Shown piece after piece: positions 7,801 through 17,200 of a stretch of DNA of 64,000 nt. The translations under genes and the position numbers were made by a program. Source of the stretch: Streptomyces netropsis (lineage in GTDB: Bacteria; Actinomycetota; Actinomycetes; Streptomycetales; Streptomycetaceae). The stretch spans positions 620,001 to 684,000 of the forward strand of contig NZ_JACHJG010000002.1 of assembly GCF_014203545.1 (NCBI RefSeq), written 5' to 3'. The notes beneath the pieces are model-generated. The model saw nothing but the letters and a program-made list of their open reading frames with translations. It was not told the origin of the DNA and did no database searches. The stretch's first letter is position 1, and every line of letters starts with the position of its first letter.

Positions 7801-10677
7801 CACGCGCACGGGATCGCCGTCGACTGGTCGCAGGCGTTCGATCACGCCGACCCCCGCCCGGTGGACCTGCCGACCTACGCCTTCCAACGGCGCCGCTACT
7901 GGCTGGAGGACGCGGCCGCGCCGCAGGCGGACCTGGCGGCGGCCGGTCTGGACGGCGTGGACCACCCCCTGCTGGGCGCCGCCGTCCCCCTCGCGGACGG
8001 CTCCGGCGGGACGCTGTTCACCGGAAGCCTGTCGGCGCGGTCCCACCCCTGGCTCGCCGACCACGCCGTCGCCGACGTCCTCGTCGTGCCCGGGACGGCG
8101 CTCGTGGAGCTGGCCCTGCACGCCGGCGGACAGACGGGCTGCGAGGTGCTGGAGGAGCTGGTCCTGGAGGCCCCGCTGATCCTGCCGGAACAGGACACGG
8201 TCCGCGTCCAGCTCTGCCTCGGCGGGCCGGACGACTCCGGACGGCGCAGCGTCACCCTGCACTCCCGGGCGAGCGACGCGGGCGTCGACGAGCCGTGGAC
8301 CCGGCACGCCAGCGGCACCCTGGCGCGCGGTGACCACCGCCCGGAGGACCTCCCGCAGCCCTGGCCGCCCACCGGCGCCGAAGAGGTCGAACTCGACGAC
8401 TGCTACCGCCAGTTGGCCAAGAGCGGACTTCACTACGGTGGCGCGTTCCAGGGGCTCCGGCGCTGCTGGCGCCTCGACGGGGACATCTATGTGGAGGTCG
8501 AGCTCCCGGAGGGCGGCGGCGACTCCACCCGCTACGGACTGCACCCCGCCCTGTTCGACGCGGCGCTGCACGCCGCGGCGTTCGTCGGACTGCCCGTCGC
8601 GACCCCGGACGACGCCGTGACCCGGCTGCCGTTCTCCTGGAACGGCGTCGCACTGCACGCCACCGGCGCCGACCGGCTGCGGGCCCGGATCCGGTTCACC
8701 GGACCCGACTCGCTGTCCGTCGCCGCCACGGACCCCACCGGACGTCCGGTCGTGTCCGTCGCGACCCTCGGGATGCGCCCGGTGACCGCCGAGGCCCTGC
8801 ACCGGGCCGCGGCCTCCGCCGGCACCTCGCTGCTCCGCCTGGAGTGGCGGCCGACGACGCGTCCCGGACCCCGCGCCACCGACCCGGCGCGCTGGGCCTG
8901 GATCGGCACCGAAGCCGCCGACGCGGACGGCGCCCTCGCCGCGCGGGGCATCCGGTACGAGCACCACACCGCTCTCGCGACCCTGCGGGCGAGCCTGGAC
9001 GCCGGCGGCGACGTGCCCGACGTCGTCGTGCTCACGCAACCGTCGACGGCCGGGGACACCGACATGGCCACCGCGGCCCACCAGGCCGTCCATCGGGTGC
9101 TGGCCGCCGTGCAGGACTGGCTGGCCGACGACCGGCTGGCGAGCTCCCGCCTCGTGGTGCTCACGCGGGACGCGGTGGCGCCCACGCCCGGTTCCGTGCC
9201 CGACCCCGCCCTCGCCGCGGTGTGGGGGCTGGTGACCTCGGCCCAGTCCGAGAACCCGGACCGCATCACCCTGGTGGACCTCGACGCACACGACGCGTCC
9301 CTGCCCGCCCTCCCCTCGGCCGTGGACAGCGGCGAGGCCCGGATCGCGGTGCGCGACGGATCCCTCCTGACCCCCCACCTGGCGCGGGTCGCGACTCCGG
9401 CGGCCCACGGCGGTCCGCTCTGGCGTGCCGACGGGACGGTGCTGGTGACGGGCGGCCTGGGTGTGCTGGGCCGGCTGCTGGTACGGCACGTGGTGGTCTC
9501 CCACGGGGTCCGGCACGTCGTGGCGGTGTCGCGGTCGGGGGCCTCGGGTGAGGGCGTCGCCGCCTTCGTGGAGGAGCTGCGCGCCGAAGGCGCCGAGCTG
9601 CGGGTGGTCACGGGAGACGCGGCGGACCGCGCCGTGCTGGAAGACGCGTTGGCGTCGATTCCGGCGGAGCACCCGCTGACGGCCGTGGTGCACATGGCCG
9701 GCGTACTGGACGACGGTGTGCTGGGCTCGCTGACCCCCGAGCGCGTCGACCGCGTGCTGCGTCCGAAGGTGGACGCGGCCTGGCACCTGCACGAGTTGAC
9801 GGCCGGATCGGATGTGCCGCTCTTCGTCTTCTCGTCGGTGTCGAGCGTGCTGGGGACCGCCGGACAAGGCAGTTACGCGGCGGCGAACGCGTTCGTGGAC
9901 GCGCTGGTGCAGCACCGCCGCGGCGCGGGGGCGCCGGGCGTGTCGATGGGCTGGGGGCTGTGGGGAGCGAAGTCGGGGCTGACCGGCGGCCTGGGCGAGA
10001 CGGACATGCGGCGCATCGCCCGGTCCGGCGTCCAGCCGCTCTCCGCCGACCAGGGCCTCGCCCTGTTCGACCTCGCCCGCGCCACCGACGACCCGGTCGT
10101 CTTCCCCCTGCACCTGGACACCGCGGCCCTCAGCGGCGGCGACACCGAGAACATCCCGCCCCTGCTGCGCGGACTCGCCCGCACCCCGGTCCGTCGCGCC
10201 ACCGTCCGCACCGAGGACGAGCCCGGCGGCGACTCCCTCGCCACCCGTCTCGCCCGCGTTCCGGAGGCCGAACAGGACGCCCAGTTGCTGACCCTGGTCC
10301 GCAGCCACGTCGCCGCCGTCCTCGGATACGACGACCCGCGGACCGTCGGCGAGCGGCGCGCGTTCGTCGAGATCGGATTCGACTCCCTGCGCGCCCTGCA
10401 ACTGCGCAACCGGCTCAACGGCGCCACGGGGCTGCGCCTGCCGGCCACGCTGGTCTTCGACCACCCCACCCCGGACGCGCTCCGCGGGTACCTGCGCACC
10501 CTGCTCCTGCCGGACTCGCCGTCGGCGCGGGACGCCGAGGGCGGGGCAGCGGCGGACGCCGTCGCGCCGGACCCCGGCCCGGGGCAGAGCAAGGGCGACG
10601 AAGCCATCGAGCAGCTCCGCTCGGCGGCCTCCCTGGAGGAAGTCTTCGACTTCATCGACGACCAGCTCGGCGAGTAG
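4897..10677 (+). CDS. aurA: Type I PKS AurA: ACP-like, KS-AT-DH-KR-ACP (iterative first module)
   Basis: This is a 1926-residue single-module polyketide synthase. An N-terminal ACP-like segment (about residues 45-105) has GVRG where GFDS is expected, so it lacks the phosphopantetheine serine. The KS starts near residue 121 with active Cys291 (TACSSS). The AT has GHSQGE with Ser746 and a YASH motif, which predicts methylmalonyl-CoA. The DH has His1056, but its HxxxGxxxxP motif reads HAVADVLVVP. The KR has VLVTGGLGVLG and an LDD motif, and the C-terminal ACP has Ser1830. In the aureothin pathway this module takes the p-nitrobenzoyl starter and acts twice in succession, giving the two methyl-branched double bonds. 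ATG 4897 follows AGGAAGGAAG; upstream in-frame codons overlap aurF in another frame. Confidence 0.93.
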   Translation: MMELHEGGDRSLRQRLAAAREAERHRLLMDLIRTHASAATDGKAEVPLDAHRAFGAQGVRGRAAARLRERLCEATGIALPATVVFDYPTPHALAEHIGGLLTGGRAAPEPTTGAGGTAVDEPIAIVGMGCRLPGGVRSPDDLWQLVRSETDAISEFPEDRGWDVEFHPDPDHLGTTVTRHAGFLYDAADFDADFFAISPGEAVTIDPQHRLLLETAWEAIEGARLDPTTLRGSRTGVFVGLMYSEYGARIRQVPPSAEGYRVVGSMPSVASGRLAYTFGFEGPAVTVDTACSSSLVAIHLAAESLRKGECSLALAGGATVMSTPWGYVEFSRQRGLAPDGRARSFSADAAGSSWSEGVGVLALERLSDARRNGHRVLAVLRGSAVNQDGASNGLTAPNGPAQQQVIRQALANAGLSTADVDVVDAHGAGTRLGDPIEAQALLATYGQGRPADRPLWLGSLKSNIGHTQAAAGVSGVIKMVMALRHGTLPRSLHISEPTPMVDWSSGAVRLLTEARPWPELDRPRRAGVSSFGVGGTNSHFILEQAQPEPEPPREAAPASDEDGGDRPLPWLVSGRGAAGLRAQARRVREFLAAHPEIPDADVAYSLATTRAALPDRAVVVAGDRTEAMARLAGLADGDPGDHVASGSAAAHDRLAFVFPGQGSQWPGMAAELMSTSRVFRESIEACADSLAPYTDWSLTDALRGKSGTPSLDRVDVVQPALFAVMVSLAAMWRSFGVEPSAVIGHSQGEMAAAHVAGALSLDDAARIVAVRSRAIRVLSGRGGMVSVAAPVDQVLRTLERWHGAASVAAVNGQRSVVISGDPVALEEAMAAFTADGVRTRRIPVDYASHSAQVEEIRETLLAELSGIQPRQATVPFYSTVSGEPIDTTALDAEYWVRNLRETVQFDRTVRRLLADGHTGFAEMSPHPVLTVGIQETADDAEADGVLTLESLRRNEGGMARLLTAVGEAHAHGIAVDWSQAFDHADPRPVDLPTYAFQRRRYWLEDAAAPQADLAAAGLDGVDHPLLGAAVPLADGSGGTLFTGSLSARSHPWLADHAVADVLVVPGTALVELALHAGGQTGCEVLEELVLEAPLILPEQDTVRVQLCLGGPDDSGRRSVTLHSRASDAGVDEPWTRHASGTLARGDHRPEDLPQPWPPTGAEEVELDDCYRQLAKSGLHYGGAFQGLRRCWRLDGDIYVEVELPEGGGDSTRYGLHPALFDAALHAAAFVGLPVATPDDAVTRLPFSWNGVALHATGADRLRARIRFTGPDSLSVAATDPTGRPVVSVATLGMRPVTAEALHRAAASAGTSLLRLEWRPTTRPGPRATDPARWAWIGTEAADADGALAARGIRYEHHTALATLRASLDAGGDVPDVVVLTQPSTAGDTDMATAAHQAVHRVLAAVQDWLADDRLASSRLVVLTRDAVAPTPGSVPDPALAAVWGLVTSAQSENPDRITLVDLDAHDASLPALPSAVDSGEARIAVRDGSLLTPHLARVATPAAHGGPLWRADGTVLVTGGLGVLGRLLVRHVVVSHGVRHVVAVSRSGASGEGVAAFVEELRAEGAELRVVTGDAADRAVLEDALASIPAEHPLTAVVHMAGVLDDGVLGSLTPERVDRVLRPKVDAAWHLHELTAGSDVPLFVFSSVSSVLGTAGQGSYAAANAFVDALVQHRRGAGAPGVSMGWGLWGAKSGLTGGLGETDMRRIARSGVQPLSADQGLALFDLARATDDPVVFPLHLDTAALSGGDTENIPPLLRGLARTPVRRATVRTEDEPGGDSLATRLARVPEAEQDAQLLTLVRSHVAAVLGYDDPRTVGERRAFVEIGFDSLRALQLRNRLNGATGLRLPATLVFDHPTPDALRGYLRTLLLPDSPSARDAEGGAAADAVAPDPGPGQSKGDEAIEQLRSAASLEEVFDFIDDQLGE

Positions 10678-10711
10678 CCGACTCCGCTCGCACCCGACAG
10701 GGAGGCGCTCG

Positions 10712-12817
10712 ATGCGTGTGCTGTTGATCGACAACTACGACTCCTACACCTACAACCTGTTCCAGCTCCTCGCCGAGGTGTACGGCAAGGAACCGACGGT
10801 CCTCCTCAACGACGACCCGTCGTGGTCGGAACTCGACCCGGCCGAGTTCGACTGCGTCGTGATCTCGCCCGGCCCGGGCCGCCCCCAGCAACCGGCCGAC
10901 CTCGGCTTCTGCCAGGAGGTCCTGGACCGCTGGGAGGACGTGCCGGTCCTCGGGGTGTGCCTGGGCCACCAGGCGATCGCCCACCACCACGGCGCGCACG
11001 TGGTGCAGGGAACACCCCGGCACGGCCACCTGGCGAAGGTCCGCCACGGCGGCCGGGACCTGTTCGACGGCCTGCCCCAGAATTTCGTCGCGGTGCGCTA
11101 CCACTCGCTGCGGGTCACCGAACCCCTGCCGGAGGACCTCCAGGCCACCGCCTGGGCGGAGGACGGCACCGTCATGGCTCTGCGGCACCGCACCCTGCCC
11201 CGCTGGGGAGTGCAGTTCCACCCCGAGTCCATCGCGAGCGAGTGGGGAGCCCAACTGCTCCGCAACTTCGCGAAACTCATCGGAGGCAACTACGCCCCCG
11301 CGCCGTCGAAGCAGCCGCGCCGGTCCCTCCCGCGGGACCACGCTCCCGCCACCGGCCCGGAACTCCGGCCGGTCGTCGAGGTCATCGACCGGGCCGTGGA
11401 CACCGCGGCGCTGTTCACCGACGTGTTCTCCACGAGCGTGAACAGCTTCTGGCTCGACAGCAGCGCGCCGGGCACCGGCGCGGCCCGGTTCTCCTTCCTC
11501 GGCGACGACTCCGGTCCCCTCGCCGAGACCCTCACCTACCGGACCGGGGAGAACGCGGTGACGGTCCGCGACTCCACCGGAGAGCGGGCCGAGCCCGGCA
11601 CCATCTTCGACGTGCTCCGGCAACGGCTCCGGGCCCGTCGGCTCACCACCCCGGACCTTCCCTTCGACCTCAACGGCGGATACGTCGGCTACTTCGGCTA
11701 CGAGCTCAAGGCCGAGTGCGGGAGTCCGAACGTCCACACGGCCGAGACACCGGATGCCGTGTGGACCTTCGCCGACCGGCTGATCGCGGTGGACCACCTC
11801 GAGGACAAGACCTACGTCCTGGCCGTGAGCGCGACCGGGGCGGGCGAGCTGGAGAGCGCCCGCGCCTGGGTGGCGGAGACGGCGCTGCGCGCACGCTCCC
11901 TGCCGGACACCGCACCGGCCGGCCCGGCCGGCCCGGCCGCCACGGCACCGTCGGACGGGGGAGACCTCGCGCGTGCCCGTGCCGAGTACGTCAAGGACAT
12001 CGGGGACTGTCTCCACGAGCTGAACAGCGGGGAGAGCTACGAGATCTGTCTGACCAACAGGATCCGGCTGCCCGCCCTGCCGGACCCGCTCGGCTACCAC
12101 CTCCTGCTCCGACGCCTCAACCCCGCTCCCTACGGCGCCTTCCTGCGCCACGGCGACGTCAGCGTCGTGTGCTCCTCCCCGGAACGGTTCCTGCGGATCG
12201 ACCGGGACGGGGTCGCGGAGAGCAAACCGATCAAGGGGACCGCGCCACGGGGCAAGGACCCGGCCAGTGACGAGGCGCTCCGCAGGTCGCTGACGGCGTC
12301 GGCCAAGACCAGGGCCGAGAACCTCATGATCGTCGACCTGCTCCGCAACGACCTGGGCCGGGTGTGCGAGGTGGGCTCCGTCGAGGTCCCCGCCTACATG
12401 GTGACCGAGTCGTACGCGACGGTGCACCAGCTCGTCACCACGATCCGGGGCCGCCTCCGGCACGACGTGGACCCGGTCTCCTGCGTCCGGGCGTGCTTCC
12501 CCGGCGGCTCGATGACGGGCGCCCCGAAGGTCCGGACGATGGCCATCATCGACCGGCTGGAGCAGGAGGGGCGTGGCATCTACTCGGGCACCATCGGCTA
12601 CTTCGGCCTCAGCGGCGGCGCGGACCTCAACATCGTGATCCGCACCGCGGTGACCACCGGCACCGGCACGGTGATCGGTGCCGGCGGGGCCATCGTCCTC
12701 GACTCGGACCCCCACGAGGAGTTCGACGAGGTGCTCCTCAAGGGACACGCGCTGGTGCGGGCGCACGGACTGCTGGCCGGGACGAGCGGGCGGGGCGGTC
12801 AGGCCGATGCCCCGTAA
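10712..12817 (+). CDS. aurG: Fused aminodeoxychorismate synthase PabAB (AurG-like)
   Basis: This 701-residue fusion has an N-terminal class I glutamine amidotransferase domain (about 1-195) with nucleophile Cys83 in GVCLGHQ and the FHPES triad segment. A PabB/TrpE-type chorismate-binding domain (about 225-690) carries the PIKGTAPRG, ENLMIVDLLRNDLG and GSMTGAPK motifs. It makes 4-amino-4-deoxychorismate from chorismate and glutamine. The lyase (PabC) that would release p-aminobenzoate is not in this window. The dedicated copy raises precursor supply for AurF. The ATG at 10712 follows a GGAGG site, 34 bp after the aurA stop, which suggests co-transcription. Confidence 0.92.
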   Translation: MRVLLIDNYDSYTYNLFQLLAEVYGKEPTVLLNDDPSWSELDPAEFDCVVISPGPGRPQQPADLGFCQEVLDRWEDVPVLGVCLGHQAIAHHHGAHVVQGTPRHGHLAKVRHGGRDLFDGLPQNFVAVRYHSLRVTEPLPEDLQATAWAEDGTVMALRHRTLPRWGVQFHPESIASEWGAQLLRNFAKLIGGNYAPAPSKQPRRSLPRDHAPATGPELRPVVEVIDRAVDTAALFTDVFSTSVNSFWLDSSAPGTGAARFSFLGDDSGPLAETLTYRTGENAVTVRDSTGERAEPGTIFDVLRQRLRARRLTTPDLPFDLNGGYVGYFGYELKAECGSPNVHTAETPDAVWTFADRLIAVDHLEDKTYVLAVSATGAGELESARAWVAETALRARSLPDTAPAGPAGPAATAPSDGGDLARARAEYVKDIGDCLHELNSGESYEICLTNRIRLPALPDPLGYHLLLRRLNPAPYGAFLRHGDVSVVCSSPERFLRIDRDGVAESKPIKGTAPRGKDPASDEALRRSLTASAKTRAENLMIVDLLRNDLGRVCEVGSVEVPAYMVTESYATVHQLVTTIRGRLRHDVDPVSCVRACFPGGSMTGAPKVRTMAIIDRLEQEGRGIYSGTIGYFGLSGGADLNIVIRTAVTTGTGTVIGAGGAIVLDSDPHEEFDEVLLKGHALVRAHGLLAGTSGRGGQADAP

Positions 12818-12922
12818 CCGCCCGGCCCCCTCATGAATCACGTGGGCCACGAGTCCGCGTCAAGTTTCTCCGAACAGCATGCGGGGCGACAGCGCGCCCG
12901 TAAGCCGAGGGAAGGATCGAAC

Positions 12923-14155
12923 ATGTCGACCACCGCACACGCCGAGCCGTCTTGGGCGGATCTGCCGTTCCTGGACTTCACCGACCCGGGGTTCACCTGG
13001 GACTCTCCCGAGGTGGCCGAGGCCAGGGAACGTTCCTGGGTCGCCCGTACCCCGCTGGCGCTGCTGGTGCTGCGCTACGCGGAGGCCAAGGACCTGGCGC
13101 GCGATCAGCGACTGGTCTCGGGTTTCCGTGGTCTCGTGGACATGGTCGGGACCCCCGAGGGCCCGGCGCGCGACTTCATGCGTGACTTCCTGCAGAGCCT
13201 GGACGGTGCGGACCACCGTCGGCTGCGCGGGCTGGCGACCCACCCCTTCACCCCCCGCAGGATCACCGAGACGCAGCCGTTCGTCCGGGCCACCGTGGAG
13301 CGGCTGGCCGACCGGCTGTCCGCCTCGGAAGAGTGCGACTTCGTGCAGGCGTTCGCCCACCCGCTGCCGGCGATGGTCATGTGCCAGTTGCTCGGCTTCC
13401 CCCTGGACGACTACGACACCGTCGGCCGGCTGTCCATGGACGCCAACCTCGGACTCGCGCTCTCCGACGACCGGAACATGCTCACCCAGGTGGAGCAGGG
13501 TCTCCTCCGCATGTTCGACTACCTCGAGGCCGCGATCGGGAAGCTGAGGGCGAACCCGGGCAGCGACCTGACCTCCGACATCCTGCGCGCCCACCAGGAG
13601 GGCGTCCTCGACGACTACGAGGTCCGCACCCTGGTCGCGACCGTGCTCGTCGCCGGGTACGAGACCACGAACCACCAACTGGCCCTCGCCATGGTGGCCT
13701 TCGCCGAGCACCCCGAGCAGTGGATGCTGCTCCGGGAGCGGCCCGAGCTGGCCCCGCAGGCGGTCGAGGAGGTCCTGCGCTGGAGCCCCACGCTGCCCGT
13801 GACGGCCACCCGGACCGCCGCCGAGGACTTCGAAGTCCACGGCGTGCGCATCCCCACGGGAACCCCCGTCTTCATGTGCGCGCACTCGGCGCAGCGCGAC
13901 CCCCGGGTGTACGCCGACGGCGACACCTTCGACATCACCGTCAAGCGCGAGGCACCCACCCTGGCGTTCGGCGGCGGCCCGCACTTCTGCCTGGGCACGG
14001 CGCTGGCCCGCGTCGAACTCGCCGAAGCCCTCGCGGTGCTGCCCGCCCGTCTGGACCCGCCCCGGCTCACCGGCCCGATCAGCTGGCGGACCGCGCTCGG
14101 CGTCGCCGGGCCCGACACCCTGCCGCTGCGTTTCGGGGGCCCTGACGCCGTGTGA
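12923..14155 (+). CDS. aurH: Cytochrome P450 (AurH-like, tetrahydrofuran-forming)
   Basis: This is a 410-residue soluble bacterial P450. The I-helix reads AGYETTN, the ExxR motif is in EEVLRW, and the haem loop is FGGGPHFCLG with thiolate Cys356. By position and partner genes it corresponds to AurH, which oxidises deoxyaureothin twice (C7 hydroxylation, then attack on the C9a methyl) to close the tetrahydrofuran ring. The regiochemistry here is inferred, not visible. The ATG at 12923 is chosen because GAAGGA lies 6 bases upstream; the longer frame from 12833 adds 30 residues without P450 similarity. It sits between pabAB and aurB in the same direction. Confidence 0.88.
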   Translation: MSTTAHAEPSWADLPFLDFTDPGFTWDSPEVAEARERSWVARTPLALLVLRYAEAKDLARDQRLVSGFRGLVDMVGTPEGPARDFMRDFLQSLDGADHRRLRGLATHPFTPRRITETQPFVRATVERLADRLSASEECDFVQAFAHPLPAMVMCQLLGFPLDDYDTVGRLSMDANLGLALSDDRNMLTQVEQGLLRMFDYLEAAIGKLRANPGSDLTSDILRAHQEGVLDDYEVRTLVATVLVAGYETTNHQLALAMVAFAEHPEQWMLLRERPELAPQAVEEVLRWSPTLPVTATRTAAEDFEVHGVRIPTGTPVFMCAHSAQRDPRVYADGDTFDITVKREAPTLAFGGGPHFCLGTALARVELAEALAVLPARLDPPRLTGPISWRTALGVAGPDTLPLRFGGPDAV

Positions 14156-14262
14156 CGGCACCCCGGGTCGATGGTGAGCCACCGAGGGTTCGACGCCATC
14201 GACGCCATCGACGGTGAGCTCAAGAGGTCCTGAATCTCCTTGTGAAGGGCAGCACGTTCGAC

Positions 14263-17200
14263 ATGACCGATGACACCAAGACGCTCGACTACCTCAAGCG
14301 CCTCACCGCCGAGCTGTTGGAGACCCGTGAGCGCCTCCGTACCGCGGAGGCGGCGGGCCGCGAGGCGATCGCGGTCGTGTCGATGGGATGTCATTACCCC
14401 GGCGGGGTGTCGTCGCCGGAGGAGCTGTGGCGACTGGTGGCGACCGGGACCGACGCGATCTCGGCCTTCCCCACCGACCGGGGCTGGGACGCTGATGACC
14501 TCTACGACCCGGACCCCGACCGGCCCGGGCGGACCTACACCCTCGAAGGGGGCTTCCTCGACCGTGCCGCGGAGTTCGACGCGGACCTGTTCGGGATCAG
14601 CCCGCGCGAGGCCACCGCGATGGACCCCCAGCAGCGGCTGTTGCTGGAGACCGCGTGGGAGACCTTCGAGCGGGCGGGGATGGACCCCGGCTCCCTGCGG
14701 AGCCGGCCCGTCGGGGTCTTCGTCGGATCCCTGTTCGTGGCCGGCCGCGGTGGGGTCGGGCTGACCGAGGGCACCGAGGGCTACCACATGACGGGCAACG
14801 CCGCCAGCGTGCTGTCGGGGCGCCTCGCCTACGTGTTCGGCCTCGAAGGTCCCGCGGTCACCGTGGACACCGCGTGTTCGGCGTCCCTGGTGGCGGTGCA
14901 CCAGGCCGTCCAGGCGCTGCGACAGCGCGAGTGCGACTTGGCCCTGGCCGGTGGCGCCACGGTGATGACGACGCCGGGCGTCTTCACCGAGTTCAGCCGG
15001 CAGCGCGGGCTGGCACCGGACGGCCGCTGCAAGGCGTTCGCCGACGGGGCGGACGGGACCGGGTTCGGCGAAGGTGCCGGGTTGGTGCTGTTGGAGCGGC
15101 TCTCCGACGCACGGCGCAACGGGCATCCGGTGCTGGCCGTCATCCGTGGTTCCGCGGTGAACCAGGACGGCGCGTCCAACGGACTGACCGCGCCGAACGG
15201 CCCGTCACAGCAACGTGTGATCCGGCAGGCGTTGGCCGCCGCCCGCCTGTCGGCGGACCAGGTCGACGCCGTGGAAGCGCACGGCACGGGCACCGGGCTG
15301 GGCGACCCGGTCGAGGCCCAGGCATTGCTGGCGACCTACGGCCAGGACCGGCCCGAGGACCGGCCGCTGTGGCTGGGCTCGATCAAGTCCAACCTGGGGC
15401 ACACCCAGGGTGCGGCGGGCATCGCCGGTCTGATCAAGATGGTCATGGCGGTGCGGCACGGGGCCCTGCCGAAGACCCTGCACGTCGACGCGCCCTCCTC
15501 GCACGTGGACTGGGACTTCGGCGCGGTGCGGCTGCTGACCGAGAACCGCGACTGGCCGGAGACCGGCCGACCGCGCCGGGCGGGTGTGTCGTCGTTCGGG
15601 ATCAGCGGGACCAACGCGCACGTGATCCTGGAGCAGGCACCCTCGGACGACCCCGCGGACGCGGACCGGGCCGATCCGGTCACCGCACCCGAGCGGGTGC
15701 CCTGGGTGGTCTCGGCCCGGACCGAGGAGGCCCTGCGGGGTCAGGCGGAGCGGCTGCTGACCGAGGTCCGGGCCCGGCCGGAGCTCCGGCCGGTGGACGT
15801 CGGCTGGTCGCTGGCGACCTCCCGCGCGGCCCTGGACCAGCGGGCCGTGGTGTGGGCGGCCGACCGGGACGGTCTCCTCGCGGGACTGGGCGCGCTGGCC
15901 GAAGGCCGCCCCGCCCCGGGCGTCGTGCAGGGTGCGGTGGCCGACGGCCGGCTGGCGTTCCTCTTCTCCGGCCAGGGCAGCCAACGCGTGGGAATGGGCC
16001 GTGAACTGGCCGCCGCGTACCCGGTGTTCGCCGAGGCGCTCGAGACGGTGTGCGGGCACCTGGACCCACAGCTGGACCGACCACTGCGGGAGGTCCTGTA
16101 CGCCGCCGAGGGAACACCGGAAGCCGGACTGCTGGAACGGACCTCGTTCACCCAGGCCGCGCTGTTCGCCTACGAGGTGGCGCTGTTCCACCTCCTCAAG
16201 CACTGGGGACTCACCCCCGACCTCCTGCTCGGCCACTCGATCGGGGAACTGACGGCCGCGCACGTCGCCGGCGTCCTGTCCCTCGAGGACGCGTGCGCCC
16301 TCGTCGCCGCCCGCGGCCGGCTGATGCAGGAACTGCCCGGTGCCGGCGCCATGGTCTCGGTGCGGGCGACCGAGGCGGAGGTCCGGCCGTGGGTGGAGGA
16401 ACGCGCGCACGAGCTGTCCGTCGCCGCGGTGAACGGCCCGGAGTCGGTGGTGGTGTCGGGCGCCGAGCACGCCGTGCTGGAATGCGCCGAGCACTGGGAG
16501 AACGAAGGACGCCGGACCAAACGGCTCCGGGTGAGCCACGCCTTCCACTCCCCGCAGATGGACGGGATGCTCGAGGAGTTCGGCCGGGTCGCGGAGAACC
16601 TCACCTTCCACCCGCCCCGGATCCCCATCGTCTCGAACGTCACCGGGGAGGTCGCCACCGCGGACCAGCTGTGCTCACCGGAGTACTGGGTCCGTCACGC
16701 CCGTGCGGCGGTGCGTTTCCACGACGGGATGCGTCAGCTCGTGGCGGAAGGGGTGAGCACGTTCCTGGAGGTGGGGCCGTCCGGAGTGCTGACGGCGATG
16801 GCCCAGGACTGCCTCGCCGAGGAACCGGAAGGCGCCGACGCCGTGCCGGTCGCGGTGTCGCGGCGCGGCCGGCCCGAGGCCGATACCGTGCTCGCCGCCG
16901 TGGCCGAGGCGTTCGTCCACGGTGTCCGGGTCGAGTGGACCCGGCTCTTCGCGGACACCGGTGCCCGCAGGGTCGACCTGCCCACCTACGCCTTCCAGCG
17001 CCGCAGTTACCCCTGGGGCCAGGAGAGCACGGCCGCCGAGGTGACCGCCGCCGGCCTCACCGGGCTCGGGCACCCGCTGCTCGGGGCGTCGCTGGACCTG
17101 GCGGACTCCCAAGGGCTCGCCCTGACCGGGCGGCTGTCACGACGGACCGCGACATGGCTCGCGGACCACGTCGTCCTCGGTGCCGAGCTCGTGCCGGGTA

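Noticed and set aside
6922..10734. 1270-codon open frame on the minus strand opposite aurA
   Set aside because: It lies wholly antisense to PKS domains with clear catalytic motifs; its translation is low-complexity Arg/Gly/Val-rich sequence without family signals, typical of high-GC shadow frames.
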